Of a stretch of 64,000 nucleotides of DNA, positions 25,844-37,078 are shown piece after piece. The position numbers were made by a program, and so were the translations under genes. This DNA is from Collimonas sp. PA-H2 (GTDB lineage Bacteria > Pseudomonadota > Gammaproteobacteria > Burkholderiales > Burkholderiaceae_D): assembly GCF_002564105.1 (NCBI RefSeq), contig NZ_PDBX01000001.1, positions 5,456,001-5,520,000 on the forward strand. Direction: 5' to 3'. Every line of letters starts with the position of its first letter. Position 1 is the first letter of the stretch. A model generated the notes under the pieces. The model was given only the letters and a program-made list of their open reading frames with translations. It was not told where the DNA came from and did no database searches.

Positions 25844-26832
25844 TTGCTCAGCTCGATGGTACGGTTTTCACGCCAGGACAGCGTCGCCGCCTCCGCCAGT
25901 TCCAGCGCCTTGACGCCGTCTTCGATGGTGGTGCGAACCGCAACCTTGTTGACCACAGCATCGAAGAAATGCGCAATCTCGCGGGCATAGGCTGCGCGAT
26001 AGCGTTCCAGGAAGAAGTGCTCCGGCTTGTCCTGGCTCACGTGATGGCCGCTGGAGGCGATCACCTCGGTCGGCTTGTGATTGCCAGCCTGCAGCATGCC
26101 TTTGCTACCCAGCACTTCAAAGCGCTGATCGTAGCCATAGGCGGCGCGGCGGCTGGTGTTGATCTGGCACAAACGGCCACGGCGGCTGCGGATGGTGACG
26201 GCAGCGCAATCGATATCACCGGCTTCGGCGATCGCAGGATCGGTCAGGCAACTGCCGGTAGCGGAAATGCTGACCGCTTCGTCGTCCAGTATCCAGCGGA
26301 AAATATCGAAATCGTGGATCAGCATGTCCTTGAAAATGCCGCCCGAACTTTTGATATAGGAGACTGGCGGTGCGCCAGGATCGCGGCTAGTGACGATCAG
26401 CATTTCCGGATCGCCGATTTCGCCTGCTGCCAGACGCGTCTTCAGTGCATCGAAGGTAGGATCGAAACGGCGCTGGAAACCGATCATGCAAGTGACCTTC
26501 GCAGCGGCAACCGCGCTGGCGCAAGCCTTGGCCCGCTCCAGCGTCAGGTCGACCGGCTTCTCGCAAAAAATCGCCTTGCCGGCAGCGGCGGCGCGCAGGA
26601 TCAGTTCTGCATGGGTGTCCGTGCTGGAGGCAATCAGCACCGCGCCGATGCTCGGATCCGCCAGCGCACTGTCGATGTCGCATATCTGCGCTCCGTGCTG
26701 CGCCGCCAGCTCCTGTGCCGCCTGTGCATTCACGTCGCTCACATATTTCAGCTTGGCGCCGGGCTGCAGCACCAGATTGCCAGCATGGATCTTGCCGATA
26801 CGGCCGGCGCCGAATACCGCTACATTAATCAT
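25840..26832 (-). CDS. iolG: Inositol 2-dehydrogenase
   Basis: This 330-residue Gfo/Idh/MocA enzyme oxidises myo-inositol to 2-keto-myo-inositol with NAD, the first catabolic step. The Rossmann motif AVFGAGRIGKIHAGNL, the lysine in IFCEKPVDL and the MLIHDFDIFRWIL catalytic block match IolG. It is nearer to characterised IolG sequences than its downstream partner is. It is the first gene of its own two-gene unit, separated from the main operon by the RpiR gene and the small membrane-protein gene. Confidence 0.9.
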   Translation of the reverse strand: MINVAVFGAGRIGKIHAGNLVLQPGAKLKYVSDVNAQAAQELAAQHGAQICDIDSALADPSIGAVLIASSTDTHAELILRAAAAGKAIFCEKPVDLTLERAKACASAVAAAKVTCMIGFQRRFDPTFDALKTRLAAGEIGDPEMLIVTSRDPGAPPVSYIKSSGGIFKDMLIHDFDIFRWILDDEAVSISATGSCLTDPAIAEAGDIDCAAVTIRSRRGRLCQINTSRRAAYGYDQRFEVLGSKGMLQAGNHKPTEVIASSGHHVSQDKPEHFFLERYRAAYAREIAHFFDAVVNKVAVRTTIEDGVKALELAEAATLSWRENRTIELSK

Positions 26833-26896
26833 GTCTTATCTCCGTTTATGTAGATGCTGCTACTTTTCTCTTTCCTTATTGTAGACATGAATCGGA

Positions 26897-26906
26897 TAAT
26901 TTAGAA
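26897..26906. promoter_or_regulatory. TAATTTAGAA motif upstream of iolG
   Basis: This is the second copy of the 10-mer found in the inositol operon promoter, 64 bases before the iolG start and followed by ACATTTTTCC. It is a candidate shared operator of the inositol regulon. Confidence 0.3.
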
Positions 26907-26943
26907 ACATTTTTCCGTTTATTTTTTTAATCGAATATTTTTT

Positions 26944-26975
26944 GCATGACAGACAAGCAGCCTTGCCTGTCATGC
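26944..26975 (-). terminator. Hairpin downstream of the MFS transporter gene
   Basis: A 14-bp stem with one mismatch and a 4-base loop (GCATGACAGACAAG / CTTGCCTGTCATGC) lies 61 bases past the transporter stop. No T tract follows on the minus strand, so termination may be weak or the hairpin may only stabilise the transcript end. Confidence 0.45.
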
Positions 26976-27036
26976 ATGAGCACCGGCCGAGCCGCTTGCC
27001 CGCGACGGATGGGCCAGACAGGCTTAATACGGCGGA

Positions 27037-28326
27037 TTAGCGCAGGCGCAGCTTGTAACGCGCAGCCAGCGTCGCCAGCACGCTCAGCATGGCGCCGCCG
27101 ATCACATAAAAAGTCACCGCCAGCTTGTTGTCGGTAACAGCTATCAGCCAGGTGATCGTCATGCCGGCGAAACCGCCGAAAATCATCACGGCAATGTTGT
27201 AGCTGAGAGACATGCCGGTGCCACGCGTCTGCACCGGGAAGATATCGGACAATAGCGCCGGCATCGAGGCAAAATACATGGTCATCAGCAAGCCGATGAC
27301 GCCTTGCACCAGCAGCAGGTTGACAAAGCCTGGATTGAACGACAGCCAGGAAAACAGCGGATAGCTCAGCAAGACGAACAGGATGCTGCTGACCAGCATG
27401 AACGGCGTGCGGCCGTATTTATCGGACCACTGCCCCACCAGCGGCGAGAACAGCAGCATGATCAGGCCGGCCAGGATGGTGGCGCTGAACGCCGCGGTAG
27501 ACGACATGCCCAGCTGCTTGACCGCATAAGTCGGCATGTAGACCACCAGGTAAACCGAGACTGTGGCCATGATGACGCTGCCGGCGCCGATCAGCAGGCG
27601 CAGCTTCTGCTCTGCCATGATGTCGCGTAGCGGCGTGCGCGTGGCGTCGGCCTGGGCAAACTCGGGCGACTCTTCCAGGTTGCGGCGGATGTAGTAGCCG
27701 GCCGGGCCGATCAGCAGGCCGAAAAAGAACGGCAAGCGCCAGCCCCAGGATTCCAGCTGCGCGGTCGACAACTGCGATGACAGGATAGCGCCGAACAAGG
27801 CCGCCAGCACTATGCTCATGCCCTGGCTGGCAACCTGCCAGCTGGAAAAAAATCCACGCCGGTGCGGTGCATGTTCTACCAGGAACGCGGTCGAACTGCC
27901 GAATTCGCCACCAGCGGAAAAGCCCTGCAGCAGGCGCGCCACGACGATGCCGGCCGGCGCCCACAAGCCAATTTGTGCGTAAGTCGGCATGATGGCGATC
28001 AGCAAGGTGCCGATCATCATCAGCAGGATGGAGAGCGTCAACGCAGCTTTGCGGCCGACCCGGTCGGAATAGGCGCCGATGACAACTGCGCCGAGTGGGC
28101 GCATGAAAAACGAGACGCCGAAAGTGGCAAAGGTAATCAGCAAGGAAACCGTCTGGTTCTCGGCCGGAAAAAACAGCTTGGCGATGGTGACCGCCATGGC
28201 GCTGTAGATCAGGACATCGAACCATTCCAGGGCATTGCCGATGGAGGATGAAATGACCGCACGCCAGGTTTGCGGATGCTGCTTGAATGATGTTTCGGTG
28301 TTGCCACTGCTCCCCGTGCCGTCCAT
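27037..28326 (-). CDS. MFS transporter, metabolite:H+ symporter (ProP/ShiA-like)
   Basis: This 429-residue carrier has about twelve membrane helices. The N-terminus carries SSSIGNALEWFDVLIYSAMA, typical of the MHS subfamily (ProP, ShiA, KgtP, CitA). The loop 2-3 motif GAYSDRVGRKAAL and the loop 8-9 repeat GQWSDKYGRTPFML are also present. MHS members import organic acids, betaine or shikimate, and also inositol-like compounds in some bacteria. Its place upstream of iolG suggests a second route for inositol or a related polyol, but transcription is probably separate (204-base gap with a hairpin). The substrate is not established. Confidence 0.88.
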   Translation of the reverse strand: MDGTGSSGNTETSFKQHPQTWRAVISSSIGNALEWFDVLIYSAMAVTIAKLFFPAENQTVSLLITFATFGVSFFMRPLGAVVIGAYSDRVGRKAALTLSILLMMIGTLLIAIMPTYAQIGLWAPAGIVVARLLQGFSAGGEFGSSTAFLVEHAPHRRGFFSSWQVASQGMSIVLAALFGAILSSQLSTAQLESWGWRLPFFFGLLIGPAGYYIRRNLEESPEFAQADATRTPLRDIMAEQKLRLLIGAGSVIMATVSVYLVVYMPTYAVKQLGMSSTAAFSATILAGLIMLLFSPLVGQWSDKYGRTPFMLVSSILFVLLSYPLFSWLSFNPGFVNLLLVQGVIGLLMTMYFASMPALLSDIFPVQTRGTGMSLSYNIAVMIFGGFAGMTITWLIAVTDNKLAVTFYVIGGAMLSVLATLAARYKLRLR

Positions 28327-28508
28327 AGATATATCCTTTTATATTGTTTGAGAAAAATTAACCCCGGCCATCACAGACAAATTCGAACTGCGATGTAAAA
28401 CAACATCCGACGCCGTTTTACGGCGCTTCCATTTTTGACTTTCCAGGACAACCTTACCCTCGAACTCCCATCCGCAGCCATTTTTTATTACAGGGGTAAA
28501 CGTAAAAA

Positions 28509-28534
28509 AGCCCCGTTGTATTATCAACGAGGCT
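28509..28534 (-). terminator. Terminator of the hisZ–purA–phosphoribosyltransferase transcript
   Basis: The minus strand forms an AGCC-T-CGTTG / CAACG-G-GGCT stem with a 6-base loop and runs into TTTTTT (A run at 28504-28509 on the plus strand), 76 bases past the phosphoribosyltransferase stop. Confidence 0.8.
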
Positions 28535-28609
28535 ATTTTGACTTACGCACGGCACGTAAAAATGCTGGTCGGATTAATGCGGAATAATCCATCCGTCATC
28601 TCAAATATC

Positions 28610-29146
28610 TTATCTGGAAATGCCTTTTCTACTCCAGGCTTCCAGCTGATGCGGACGCAGGCTGTCGTACTCTTCGAACGGCTGGTGTATCCACGGATTG
28701 GTCGGCAGGTAGTCGACGTAGTAATCCGGTTTCAGCGAAGAACATGCCTTCCACCAGATCACGGCCGATTTCACCTCGGTCACCGGCGCATAGTTTTCTT
28801 TCAGGTGATGCAATACCTTGTCTAGCGTGACGCCGGAATCAACCAGGTCGTCCACCACCAGCACGCGGCCCGCCAAGGCGCCGCGGCTCATGGTGATGTG
28901 CTTGCCGATATCCAGCTCGCTGCGCACCGTGCCGGCATCTTCGCGGTAGGAGCTGGTCGACAGAATCGCCAGCGGCACGTCGAAAATGCGCGAGAACACG
29001 TCCCCCGGACGCAGGCCGCCGCGCGCCAGGCACAGCACCTGGTCAAACTGCCAACCGGAGGCATGGACGTTCAGGACCAGTTTTTCAATGATGCGGTGAT
29101 ATTCATCCCACGACACCCACAGGTGCTTGTCATCAGATTTATTCAT
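28610..29146 (-). CDS. Purine phosphoribosyltransferase
   Basis: This 178-residue type I phosphoribosyltransferase makes a nucleotide from a purine base and PRPP. The PRPP loop VLVVDDLVDSGVTLD is intact, the N-terminal FDQVLCLARGGLRPGDVFSR block fits xanthine/hypoxanthine-guanine enzymes, and the substrate hood reads KPDYYVDYLPTNPWIHQPFE. I chose ATG 29146, 7 bases after purA, because the upstream in-frame start overlaps purA and adds unlike residues. Base specificity (hypoxanthine, guanine or xanthine) is not certain. Confidence 0.88.
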   Translation of the reverse strand: MNKSDDKHLWVSWDEYHRIIEKLVLNVHASGWQFDQVLCLARGGLRPGDVFSRIFDVPLAILSTSSYREDAGTVRSELDIGKHITMSRGALAGRVLVVDDLVDSGVTLDKVLHHLKENYAPVTEVKSAVIWWKACSSLKPDYYVDYLPTNPWIHQPFEEYDSLRPHQLEAWSRKGISR

Positions 29147-29153
29147 GTTGTTT

Positions 29154-30470
<1,317 letters not shown>

Positions 30471-31619
30471 TTAGTCCAAATTTTTGATAATCCAGTTTCC
30501 ATTTTCGAGTACGACCGCGCGGTCGCAATCGAACTCGTCTTGATCGTTTTCATGGCCGGGCAGACTCTGGATCACAACTTCCCCAGCCTTGCGCAATTCA
30601 ACGATCTTTTCTTTCAAACCTGCTTCAATTCCCCAAGGCGCATGGATCGCGCGTTTGCGGATTGCTACCGGAATCAGTCTTGCCAGCTCTCGCAAATCCA
30701 TCGAGAAGCCGGTCGCCGGCCGCGAACGGCCGAATGCAGCGCCAACGTCGTAGCGACCGCCGCGCAGTATCGCGTTCGGCAAACCGGGTACATAGGCGGC
30801 GAAAATCAAACCACTTTCGTAATGATACCCGCGTAAATCGGCTAAATCGACGGTTACGCAATCTTTCCCGGCAGCTTCCGCCAGGGTTTCCAGTTCGTCA
30901 AGCGCTTTGGCGATGGCCGGCAAGGCAGGCAGCACCTGCCGCGCCTGCTGCAGCACGCTGGCGTCGCCGTATAAGCCAGGCAAAGCCAGCAAGGCGGCGC
31001 GGGTGGCAGGCTTGTAGTCGACGCTGATGGTGCGCAAACCGGGTAAATCCTTGGCTTCCAGCAACGCTACCAACGCGCTTTCATCCACCTTGGCTGCATG
31101 ATCGCCGCCAATGATGGTGCGCAAGATGCCAACATGGCACAAATCCAGGCGCACCTGGGTAATCCCGGCCAGGGCCAGGGTCGCCAGCGCCAGTTCCTGG
31201 ATCTCGGCATCGGCTTCGAGGCCGAGGTGGCCGTAAATTTCAGCGCCGATCTGCAAAGGCTCGCGGGTGGCATGCAAGCCGATCTGACGCGTATGCAGCA
31301 CGCTGCCGACGTAACACAGGCGGGTCACCGACTCGCGGTTCAGCAAATGCGCGTCGATGCGCGCCACCTGGGTGGTCATGTCGGCGCGGATGCCGAGTGT
31401 GCGGCCGGACAGCTGGTCGACCAGCTTGAAGGTGCGCAGATCGGTATCCTGGCCGGCGCCGGCCAGCAGCGATTCCAGGTATTCCAGCATCGGCGGCATG
31501 ACCAACTCGTAGCCGTACAGACGGAAGTTGTCCAGGATCAGGCGGCGCAGATCTTCTATCTTGCGCGCCTCGGACGGCAGGACGTCGGCGATATTTTCAG
31601 GGAGAAGCCAATTTGGCAT
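30471..31619 (-). CDS. hisZ: ATP phosphoribosyltransferase regulatory subunit
   Basis: This 382-residue HisRS paralogue has lost tRNA aminoacylation. It assembles with short-form HisG to carry out and feedback-regulate the first step of histidine synthesis. Class II synthetase-like blocks remain: [27 protein letters not shown]-type [15 protein letters not shown] and [20 protein letters not shown]. It lacks the anticodon-binding domain. hisG is not in the window. True HisRS lies at 38.9 kb. Confidence 0.95.
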   Translation of the reverse strand: MPNWLLPENIADVLPSEARKIEDLRRLILDNFRLYGYELVMPPMLEYLESLLAGAGQDTDLRTFKLVDQLSGRTLGIRADMTTQVARIDAHLLNRESVTRLCYVGSVLHTRQIGLHATREPLQIGAEIYGHLGLEADAEIQELALATLALAGITQVRLDLCHVGILRTIIGGDHAAKVDESALVALLEAKDLPGLRTISVDYKPATRAALLALPGLYGDASVLQQARQVLPALPAIAKALDELETLAEAAGKDCVTVDLADLRGYHYESGLIFAAYVPGLPNAILRGGRYDVGAAFGRSRPATGFSMDLRELARLIPVAIRKRAIHAPWGIEAGLKEKIVELRKAGEVVIQSLPGHENDQDEFDCDRAVVLENGNWIIKNLD

Positions 31620-31766
31620 AGGAAAAATGAATCTAAGGAAGGTTACTTTTCACTGGACAGCGGACATCCGCTTGCCAGCAAAACAACATCATTAACTTTA
31701 ATGGGCCTGGATCTTTGCAAGAACCGTTGCTACGAATCACTGCAAGTATGCCGTCGCCGAAAATAA

Positions 31767-31797
31767 GGAATGGCGCCTCTATCGAGGGCGCCATTCC
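31767..31797 (-). terminator. Terminator after hflC
   Basis: An 11-bp perfect stem GGAATGGCGCC / GGCGCCATTCC with a 9-base loop lies 29 bases past the hflC stop. It is followed on the minus strand by TTATTTT. It separates the hfq-hflX-hflKC unit from hisZ. Confidence 0.75.
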
Positions 31798-31826
31798 CAG
31801 ACTACTTCATCCTTGCAGCGGCTGGC

Positions 31827-32723
31827 TTATTTTTTGGCTGGCGCTGCCGCCCCGCCACCGGCCGGACTGCGGAAATATTTAAAGAATTCCGAGTTCGGAT
31901 CAATCACCATCAAGTCCTGGCGGGTCTTGAAGCTGGCACGATAAGCTTCAAGGCTGCGATAGAACTTGTAAAACTCCGGATTCTGGCCGAATGCCTGGGC
32001 ATAGATCTGCGAAGCCTTGGCGTCGCCCTCGCCGCGCATCTTTTCAGCATCGCGATAAGCCTCCGCCAGAATCACCGTGCGCTGCTTGTCGGCATCGGCA
32101 CGAATCTTTTCAGAATCGGCTGAACCGGTGGAACGCAATTCATTGGCGACCCGCAAACGCTCGGATTTCATCCGGTCATAGACGGAAGCATTGATCTGGT
32201 CGACATAGTCCACACGCTTGAGGCGGACATCGATGATATCGACGCCGATCTGCTTGGCTTCTTCCGCCACCTTGGTGCGAATCGAATCCATGACCTTGCC
32301 GCGCTGGCCGGAAATCACTTCGCGCACGGTGCGCTTGGTAATTTCATCGTTCAAAGCTGCCTTGACGATTTGCGACATGCGGTCTTGCGCGCGCTTTTCA
32401 TCGCCGCCGAAACTGACGAAATACAGTTTCGGATCGGTAATCCGCCATTTTACAAAGGCGTCGATCAGGATGTTCATTTTTTCCGCAGTGATGAAACGGT
32501 CGGTATCCGGCGGATCGATGGTCAGGATGCGCTTGTCCAGGAACAGCACGTTCTGGAACGGCGGCGGCAGCTTGAAATGCAGGCCAGGCTGGTTGATCAC
32601 CTGCTTGACTTCACCGAAAGCGAACAGGATCGCATACTGGCGCTGATCGACCACGAAGATCGTCGAAAACAGCAGCCATAGCGCCAGGAAAATGCATATC
32701 AGCAATGAGATAAGGCGATTCAT
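31827..32723 (-). CDS. hflC: Protease modulator HflC
   Basis: This 298-residue SPFH/band-7 protein has one N-terminal membrane helix (ISLLICIFLALWLLFSTIFV) and a periplasmic body. With HflK it forms a large cage around FtsH that controls membrane-protein turnover. Family signatures include FGEVKQVINQPGLHFKLPPP and RAQDRMSQIVKAALNDEITK. The gene overlaps the hflK stop by one base (TAATG). The length is slightly below E. coli HflC. Confidence 0.96.
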   Translation of the reverse strand: MNRLISLLICIFLALWLLFSTIFVVDQRQYAILFAFGEVKQVINQPGLHFKLPPPFQNVLFLDKRILTIDPPDTDRFITAEKMNILIDAFVKWRITDPKLYFVSFGGDEKRAQDRMSQIVKAALNDEITKRTVREVISGQRGKVMDSIRTKVAEEAKQIGVDIIDVRLKRVDYVDQINASVYDRMKSERLRVANELRSTGSADSEKIRADADKQRTVILAEAYRDAEKMRGEGDAKASQIYAQAFGQNPEFYKFYRSLEAYRASFKTRQDLMVIDPNSEFFKYFRSPAGGGAAAPAKK

Positions 32724-34027
32724 TATCTGCCCTCCCGATCGCGGGAGTCGCGGCTATCACGCGACCGCTCATCCGACTGCGGTCGCTGTTCTACCGTGCT
32801 GGCGCCGTCTTTCATCGACGTCGACGGGATCGTGCCGGTGCTTGTGCTGCCGGCGCCGGCGGCAGGTGCGGTGGCGCCAGACACTGACTGCGAAATCAGT
32901 TTATCCAATGGCAAATACAATAAATTACTCCCGCTTTTAGCATCAACCATTACTTTTGTCGTATTCGCAAAAATCTGTTGCATCGTGTCCAGATACATCC
33001 GGTCCCGCGTCACTGCCGGCGCTTTCTGGTATTCGGCCAGCACCTGCTTGAAGCGTGAGGCATCGCCTTCGGCATTGGCGGTAACCCGCGCACTGTAAGC
33101 TTCCGCTTCCTGCAGCAAGCGCGATGCCGCGCCGCGCGCCTTTGGAATCACGTCGTTGGCGTAGGCCTGGCCTTCATTCTTTTGACGCTCACGATCCTGA
33201 CTGGCCTTGACCGCATCATCGAACGCAGCCTGCACCTGCTCCGGCGGTTGCACGCCTTGCATGGTGACATTGGTTATCTGCACGCCAACCTTATAGCGAT
33301 CCAGAATCTGCTGCATCAGCTGGCTGGTATCGAGCGCCACTTTTTCGCGGCCCTCATACAGCACGAAATCCATCTTGCTCTTGCCGACGACTTCACGAAT
33401 CGAAGTTTCCGCCACCTGGCGTACGGTCTCTTCCGGATCGCGCACATTGAAAATCCAGTCCGATGCGCTCTTCAGCGTGTACTGCACGGCAAACTGGATG
33501 TCGATGATGTTTTCATCATCGGTCAGCATCAGGGCTTCTTTCGGCTGCTTGTTCTTGGCGTTGGCGCGATAACCCACTTCCACCGTGCGCACCTGGGAAA
33601 CATTGACGATTTCATGGCTTTGGATCGGATAAGGCCAGCGCCAGTTGAAACCTGGCGTGGTCGCATGGTTGTACTTGCCGAATGTCATCACAACGCCGGT
33701 CTGGCCTTCTTGCACGGTAAAGAAACCGCTGGCCAGCCACAGCAAGGCCACTACCACGGCAATCGCACCGACGCCGACGCCGGCGCCCTTCATGCCTGGA
33801 TTGAAGCCGCCGCCGCTGGAATCACCGCCTCCACCGCCGCTTTTACTGCCAAGCAGGCGGGTCAAACGCTGGTTGAAGTCTTGCCACAGCTTGTCCAGAT
33901 CCGGAGGGCCGTTGTTTGGCTTTTTGCCATCGTTGTTTTGCTTGTTGTCATTTTGCGAATTGCGACCCCATTGCGGGTCGTTCAGCGAAAATTTCAAACC
34001 AAGTTTTTTGAATAGGGTACCAAGCAT
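32723..34027 (-). CDS. hflK: Protease modulator HflK
   Basis: This 434-residue partner of HflC has an N-terminal cytoplasmic glycine/asparagine/serine-rich region, a membrane helix near residues 85-105 (VGAIAVVVALLWLASGFFTV), an SPFH domain (VVMTFGKYNHATTPGFNWRW) and a C-terminal disordered tail rich in Arg, Ser and Asp. I use ATG 34027 (MLGTLFKKLG); the frame extends to an upstream TTG, but the conserved family start is this ATG. It is the first gene of hflKC and follows hflX by 133 bases. Confidence 0.95.
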   Translation of the reverse strand: MLGTLFKKLGLKFSLNDPQWGRNSQNDNKQNNDGKKPNNGPPDLDKLWQDFNQRLTRLLGSKSGGGGGDSSGGGFNPGMKGAGVGVGAIAVVVALLWLASGFFTVQEGQTGVVMTFGKYNHATTPGFNWRWPYPIQSHEIVNVSQVRTVEVGYRANAKNKQPKEALMLTDDENIIDIQFAVQYTLKSASDWIFNVRDPEETVRQVAETSIREVVGKSKMDFVLYEGREKVALDTSQLMQQILDRYKVGVQITNVTMQGVQPPEQVQAAFDDAVKASQDRERQKNEGQAYANDVIPKARGAASRLLQEAEAYSARVTANAEGDASRFKQVLAEYQKAPAVTRDRMYLDTMQQIFANTTKVMVDAKSGSNLLYLPLDKLISQSVSGATAPAAGAGSTSTGTIPSTSMKDGASTVEQRPQSDERSRDSRDSRDREGR

Positions 34028-34160
34028 TCGATCGTTATCTTTAAGTAAATAAAACAAATAGGTTGGAATGCTCGTGAGAGGCGCTTGATTAACGTTGCTT
34101 ACTTACAATTACCTTTACAGTTACCTTATAAGAACTTGTAAGAATTTGTTTAAAACCGCT

Positions 34161-35291
34161 TCACACCTGTTTAATGTGGTTATCCTCAAGACCCGCAGCC
34201 GGCGCCGGATAGGCCGTTGCTATTGGTACCCTGGTAACAAATTCTGTAATGGCCTGGCGCAATAAGTCCAGGCCTATGCCTTTTTGCGCGCTGATAAAAA
34301 CTCGCTGAATTTTATCATACTCATCACGCTCGACCGAAGGCTCCAGTTCCGCTGCATCGATCTTATTCCACACCAGAATCTGCGGAATATGATCGGCGCC
34401 GATTTCCTTCAACACCAGGTTTACCTGCTCGATCTGCTCCATGCGCGCCGGACTTGCCGCATCGACCACATGCAACAGCAGATCGGCATGAATGGTTTCT
34501 TCCAAGGTGGCGCGGAATGCCGCCACCAGCTGATGCGGCAATTCACGAATGAAACCAACCGTATCGGAAATCACCACACTGCCCGCCTCGCCCAGGTAAA
34601 CCCGCCTGGAAGTGGTGTCCAGCGTTGCAAACAGCTGGTCCGCGGCATATACGCCGGCCTTGGCCAGTGCATTGAACAGGGTTGACTTGCCGGCGTTGGT
34701 ATAACCCACCAGCGAAATCGAAACCGTAGCGCTACGGCCGCGCGCCCGCCTTTGCGTTGCATGCTGCTTGTGCAGCTTGTCCAGCCGCGCGCGCAAAGCC
34801 TTGACCCGGTCGCCCAGCAAGCGGCGGTCGGTTTCGAGCTGGGTTTCACCCGGGCCGCGCAGGCCGATACCGCCTTTTTGCCGTTCCAAGTGGGTCCAGC
34901 CGCGGATCAGGCGCGTCGCCAGATGTTGCAATTGCGCAAGTTCAACCTGCACCTTACCTTCATGGCTTTTGGCTCTTTGGGCAAAGATGTCGAGAATCAG
35001 GCTGGTGCGGTCCAGGACTCTGACTTTGAGTACACGCTCAAGATTGCGCTGCTGGGCTGGCGACAGGGCGTGGTTGAAAATGACGATTTCAAGTTCATCA
35101 TCAAACACGGCGTCGGCGATTTCCTGTGCCTTGCCGGAGCCGACAAACAAGGCGGCGTCCGGGCTGCTGCGCTTGCCGGTGATGGTGACAAACGGCAGCG
35201 CGCCGGCAGACTTGGCCAGCAAGGAAAGCTCTTCAAGACTGGCGGCAAAGTCACCTTTGCCGAAGTCCACTCCGACTAGCGCTGCGCGCAT
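34161..35291 (-). CDS. hflX: Ribosome-associated GTPase HflX
   Basis: This 376-residue GTPase splits stalled ribosomes after heat or antibiotic stress. The N-terminal HflX domain includes the VGSGKAQEI motif and RTSLILDIFAQRA. The glycine-rich linker GGIGLRGPGETQLETDRR precedes the G domain: G1 GYTNAGKSTLFNAL, G3 DTVGFIRELPHQLVAAF, G4 NKID. The C-terminal CTD is short compared with E. coli HflX (426 residues). It lies 51 bases after hfq, as in most proteobacteria. Confidence 0.96.
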   Translation of the reverse strand: MRAALVGVDFGKGDFAASLEELSLLAKSAGALPFVTITGKRSSPDAALFVGSGKAQEIADAVFDDELEIVIFNHALSPAQQRNLERVLKVRVLDRTSLILDIFAQRAKSHEGKVQVELAQLQHLATRLIRGWTHLERQKGGIGLRGPGETQLETDRRLLGDRVKALRARLDKLHKQHATQRRARGRSATVSISLVGYTNAGKSTLFNALAKAGVYAADQLFATLDTTSRRVYLGEAGSVVISDTVGFIRELPHQLVAAFRATLEETIHADLLLHVVDAASPARMEQIEQVNLVLKEIGADHIPQILVWNKIDAAELEPSVERDEYDKIQRVFISAQKGIGLDLLRQAITEFVTRVPIATAYPAPAAGLEDNHIKQV

Positions 35292-35342
35292 AGGAACAAT
35301 CGAGTAGCCGCCCTGCTTTGTGATAAAGCGGCCGGCAAATGG

Positions 35343-35579
35343 TTATTCTGCTTCAGATTCAAGATTCAGATTGACAGCGCGTGCAGGAACTACGGTTGAG
35401 ATGGCGTGTTTGTATACCATTTGAGTAACGGTATTACGCAGTAAAACGACGTATTGGTCGAAGGATTCGATATGGCCTTGCAGTTTGATGCCGTTGACCA
35501 GATAGATCGAAACCGGAACATGTTCTTTGCGCAAGGCATTCAAAAACGGGTCTTGTAACAATTGCCCTTTATTACTCAT
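35343..35579 (-). CDS. hfq: RNA chaperone Hfq
   Basis: This 78-residue hexameric RNA-binding protein pairs small RNAs with their mRNA targets. The Sm1 motif [20 protein letters not shown], the Sm2 core [13 protein letters not shown] (KH motif) and the distal-face Y/F residues are intact. The short acidic C-terminus (NLNLESEAE) is typical of betaproteobacteria. It heads the hfq-hflX-hflKC unit. Confidence 0.98.
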   Translation of the reverse strand: MSNKGQLLQDPFLNALRKEHVPVSIYLVNGIKLQGHIESFDQYVVLLRNTVTQMVYKHAISTVVPARAVNLNLESEAE

Positions 35580-35724
35580 GGCTACTCCACTGTGTTGTTG
35601 TGATTAGAAGTCAAATGCAAATGCATATAGAACCAATATGATTCTAAGTGAATGACTCGGTGGGTGTTTTACGAATGTAAACGATTTTCAGATTTACTGC
35701 TTAGAAAAAAGTATTTTTAAAAAA

Positions 35725-37071
35725 TTATTTTTCCTGGCGCGCGTATGGATTCCGGCTAGATCTGAATTCGATACGTAATGGAGTCCCAACCAGCGAAAAA
35801 GTTTCGCGGAAATGTTTTTCCAGATAACGTTTATAGTTATCCTCGATCGATTCCAAGGCATTGCCGTGGATGACGACGATAGGCGGGTTCATGCCGCCCT
35901 GGTGGGCATAACGCAGTTTCGGACGGATCGAACCCTTGCGCCGCGGTTGCTGGTGCTCCACCGCTTCGATCAGGGCGCGCGTCAGTTTTGGCGTGGTCAG
36001 GTTGGACATGGCTGCCGCATAGGCGGAATCGATAGACTTCATCAACGGCGTGATGCCGGTCGACTTCAATGCGGAAATGAAGTGGAATTTCGCAAACGAC
36101 AGGAAATTCAGCTTGCGGTCCATGTCCATCTTGATTTCATCGCGACGGTCACTGGTCAGGCCATCCCATTTGTTGACGCCGACCACCAGCGCACGGCCGG
36201 TTTCCAGCACGAAGCCGGCAATATGGGCGTCCTGCTCCGAAATATCCTGCTGCGCATCCAGCAGCAGCAGGACCACATTGGCTTCCGAAATCGACTGCAA
36301 GGTCTTGACCACCGAAAATTTCTCGATGGCTTCAAATACCTTGCCGCGGCGACGGATGCCGGCAGTGTCGATCAAGGTGTATTTCTTGCCGTCGCGCTCG
36401 AACGGAATCTCGATCGAATCGCGGGTCGTGCCCGGCATGTCGAACGCGATCACGCGCTCTTCGCCCAGCAAGGTGTTGACCAGAGTCGACTTGCCGACAT
36501 TCGGCCGGCCGACGATGGCGATCTTGATGCCGCGATCTTCCTTGCCTTCCGGCTCTTCCACTTCCGGCGGACGCTGCGCGAACGCCAGGTCCAGCGACTC
36601 TTCCACCAGGTCGGTGACGCCGTCGCCGTGCGCAGCCGAAATGACATACGGATCGCCCATGCCGAGTTCGTAGAATTCGGCGGTGACCGAGGTGTACTTC
36701 ATCCCTTCTGACTTGTTCACCACCAGCATCACCGAGCGGCCCGATTTGCGCAGGAAGTCGGTGATGGTCTTGTCATGCGGCGTCAGGCCCTGGCGGCCGT
36801 CGACGATAAAGATCACGACGTCAGCCTCAGCCACGGCCTGCTTGGTCTGCTTGGCCATTTCGTGCATGATGCCTTCTTTGGCCACCGGCTCGAAACCACC
36901 AGTATCAATCACCAGGAATGGCCGCTCGCCGACCCGCCCTTCGCCATAGTGGCGATCGCGAGTCAGGCCGGGCAAATCGGCGACCAACGCGTCACGGGAA
37001 CGCGTCAGGCGATTAAATAACGTCGATTTGCCGACATTGGGACGTCCTACAAGTGCTATTACTGGCTTCAT
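35725..37071 (-). CDS. der: Ribosome biogenesis GTPase Der (EngA)
   Basis: This 448-residue protein has two tandem GTPase domains and a KH-like C-terminus and helps mature the 50S subunit. G1 motifs are [12 protein letters not shown] near residue 8 and [12 protein letters not shown] near 188; G3 motifs are DTGGFEP and [10 protein letters not shown]. The C-terminal KH domain spans about 355-440. ATG 37071 is chosen over an upstream in-frame TTG. It starts 7 bases after bamB stops, so it is probably co-transcribed with it. Confidence 0.97.
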
Positions 37072-37078
37072 TAAAATC

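Noticed and set aside
30471-31619. A second histidyl-tRNA synthetase
   Set aside because: It lacks the anticodon-binding domain and key aminoacylation motifs and sits before purA, the conserved place of hisZ. The genuine hisS is at 38.9 kb.
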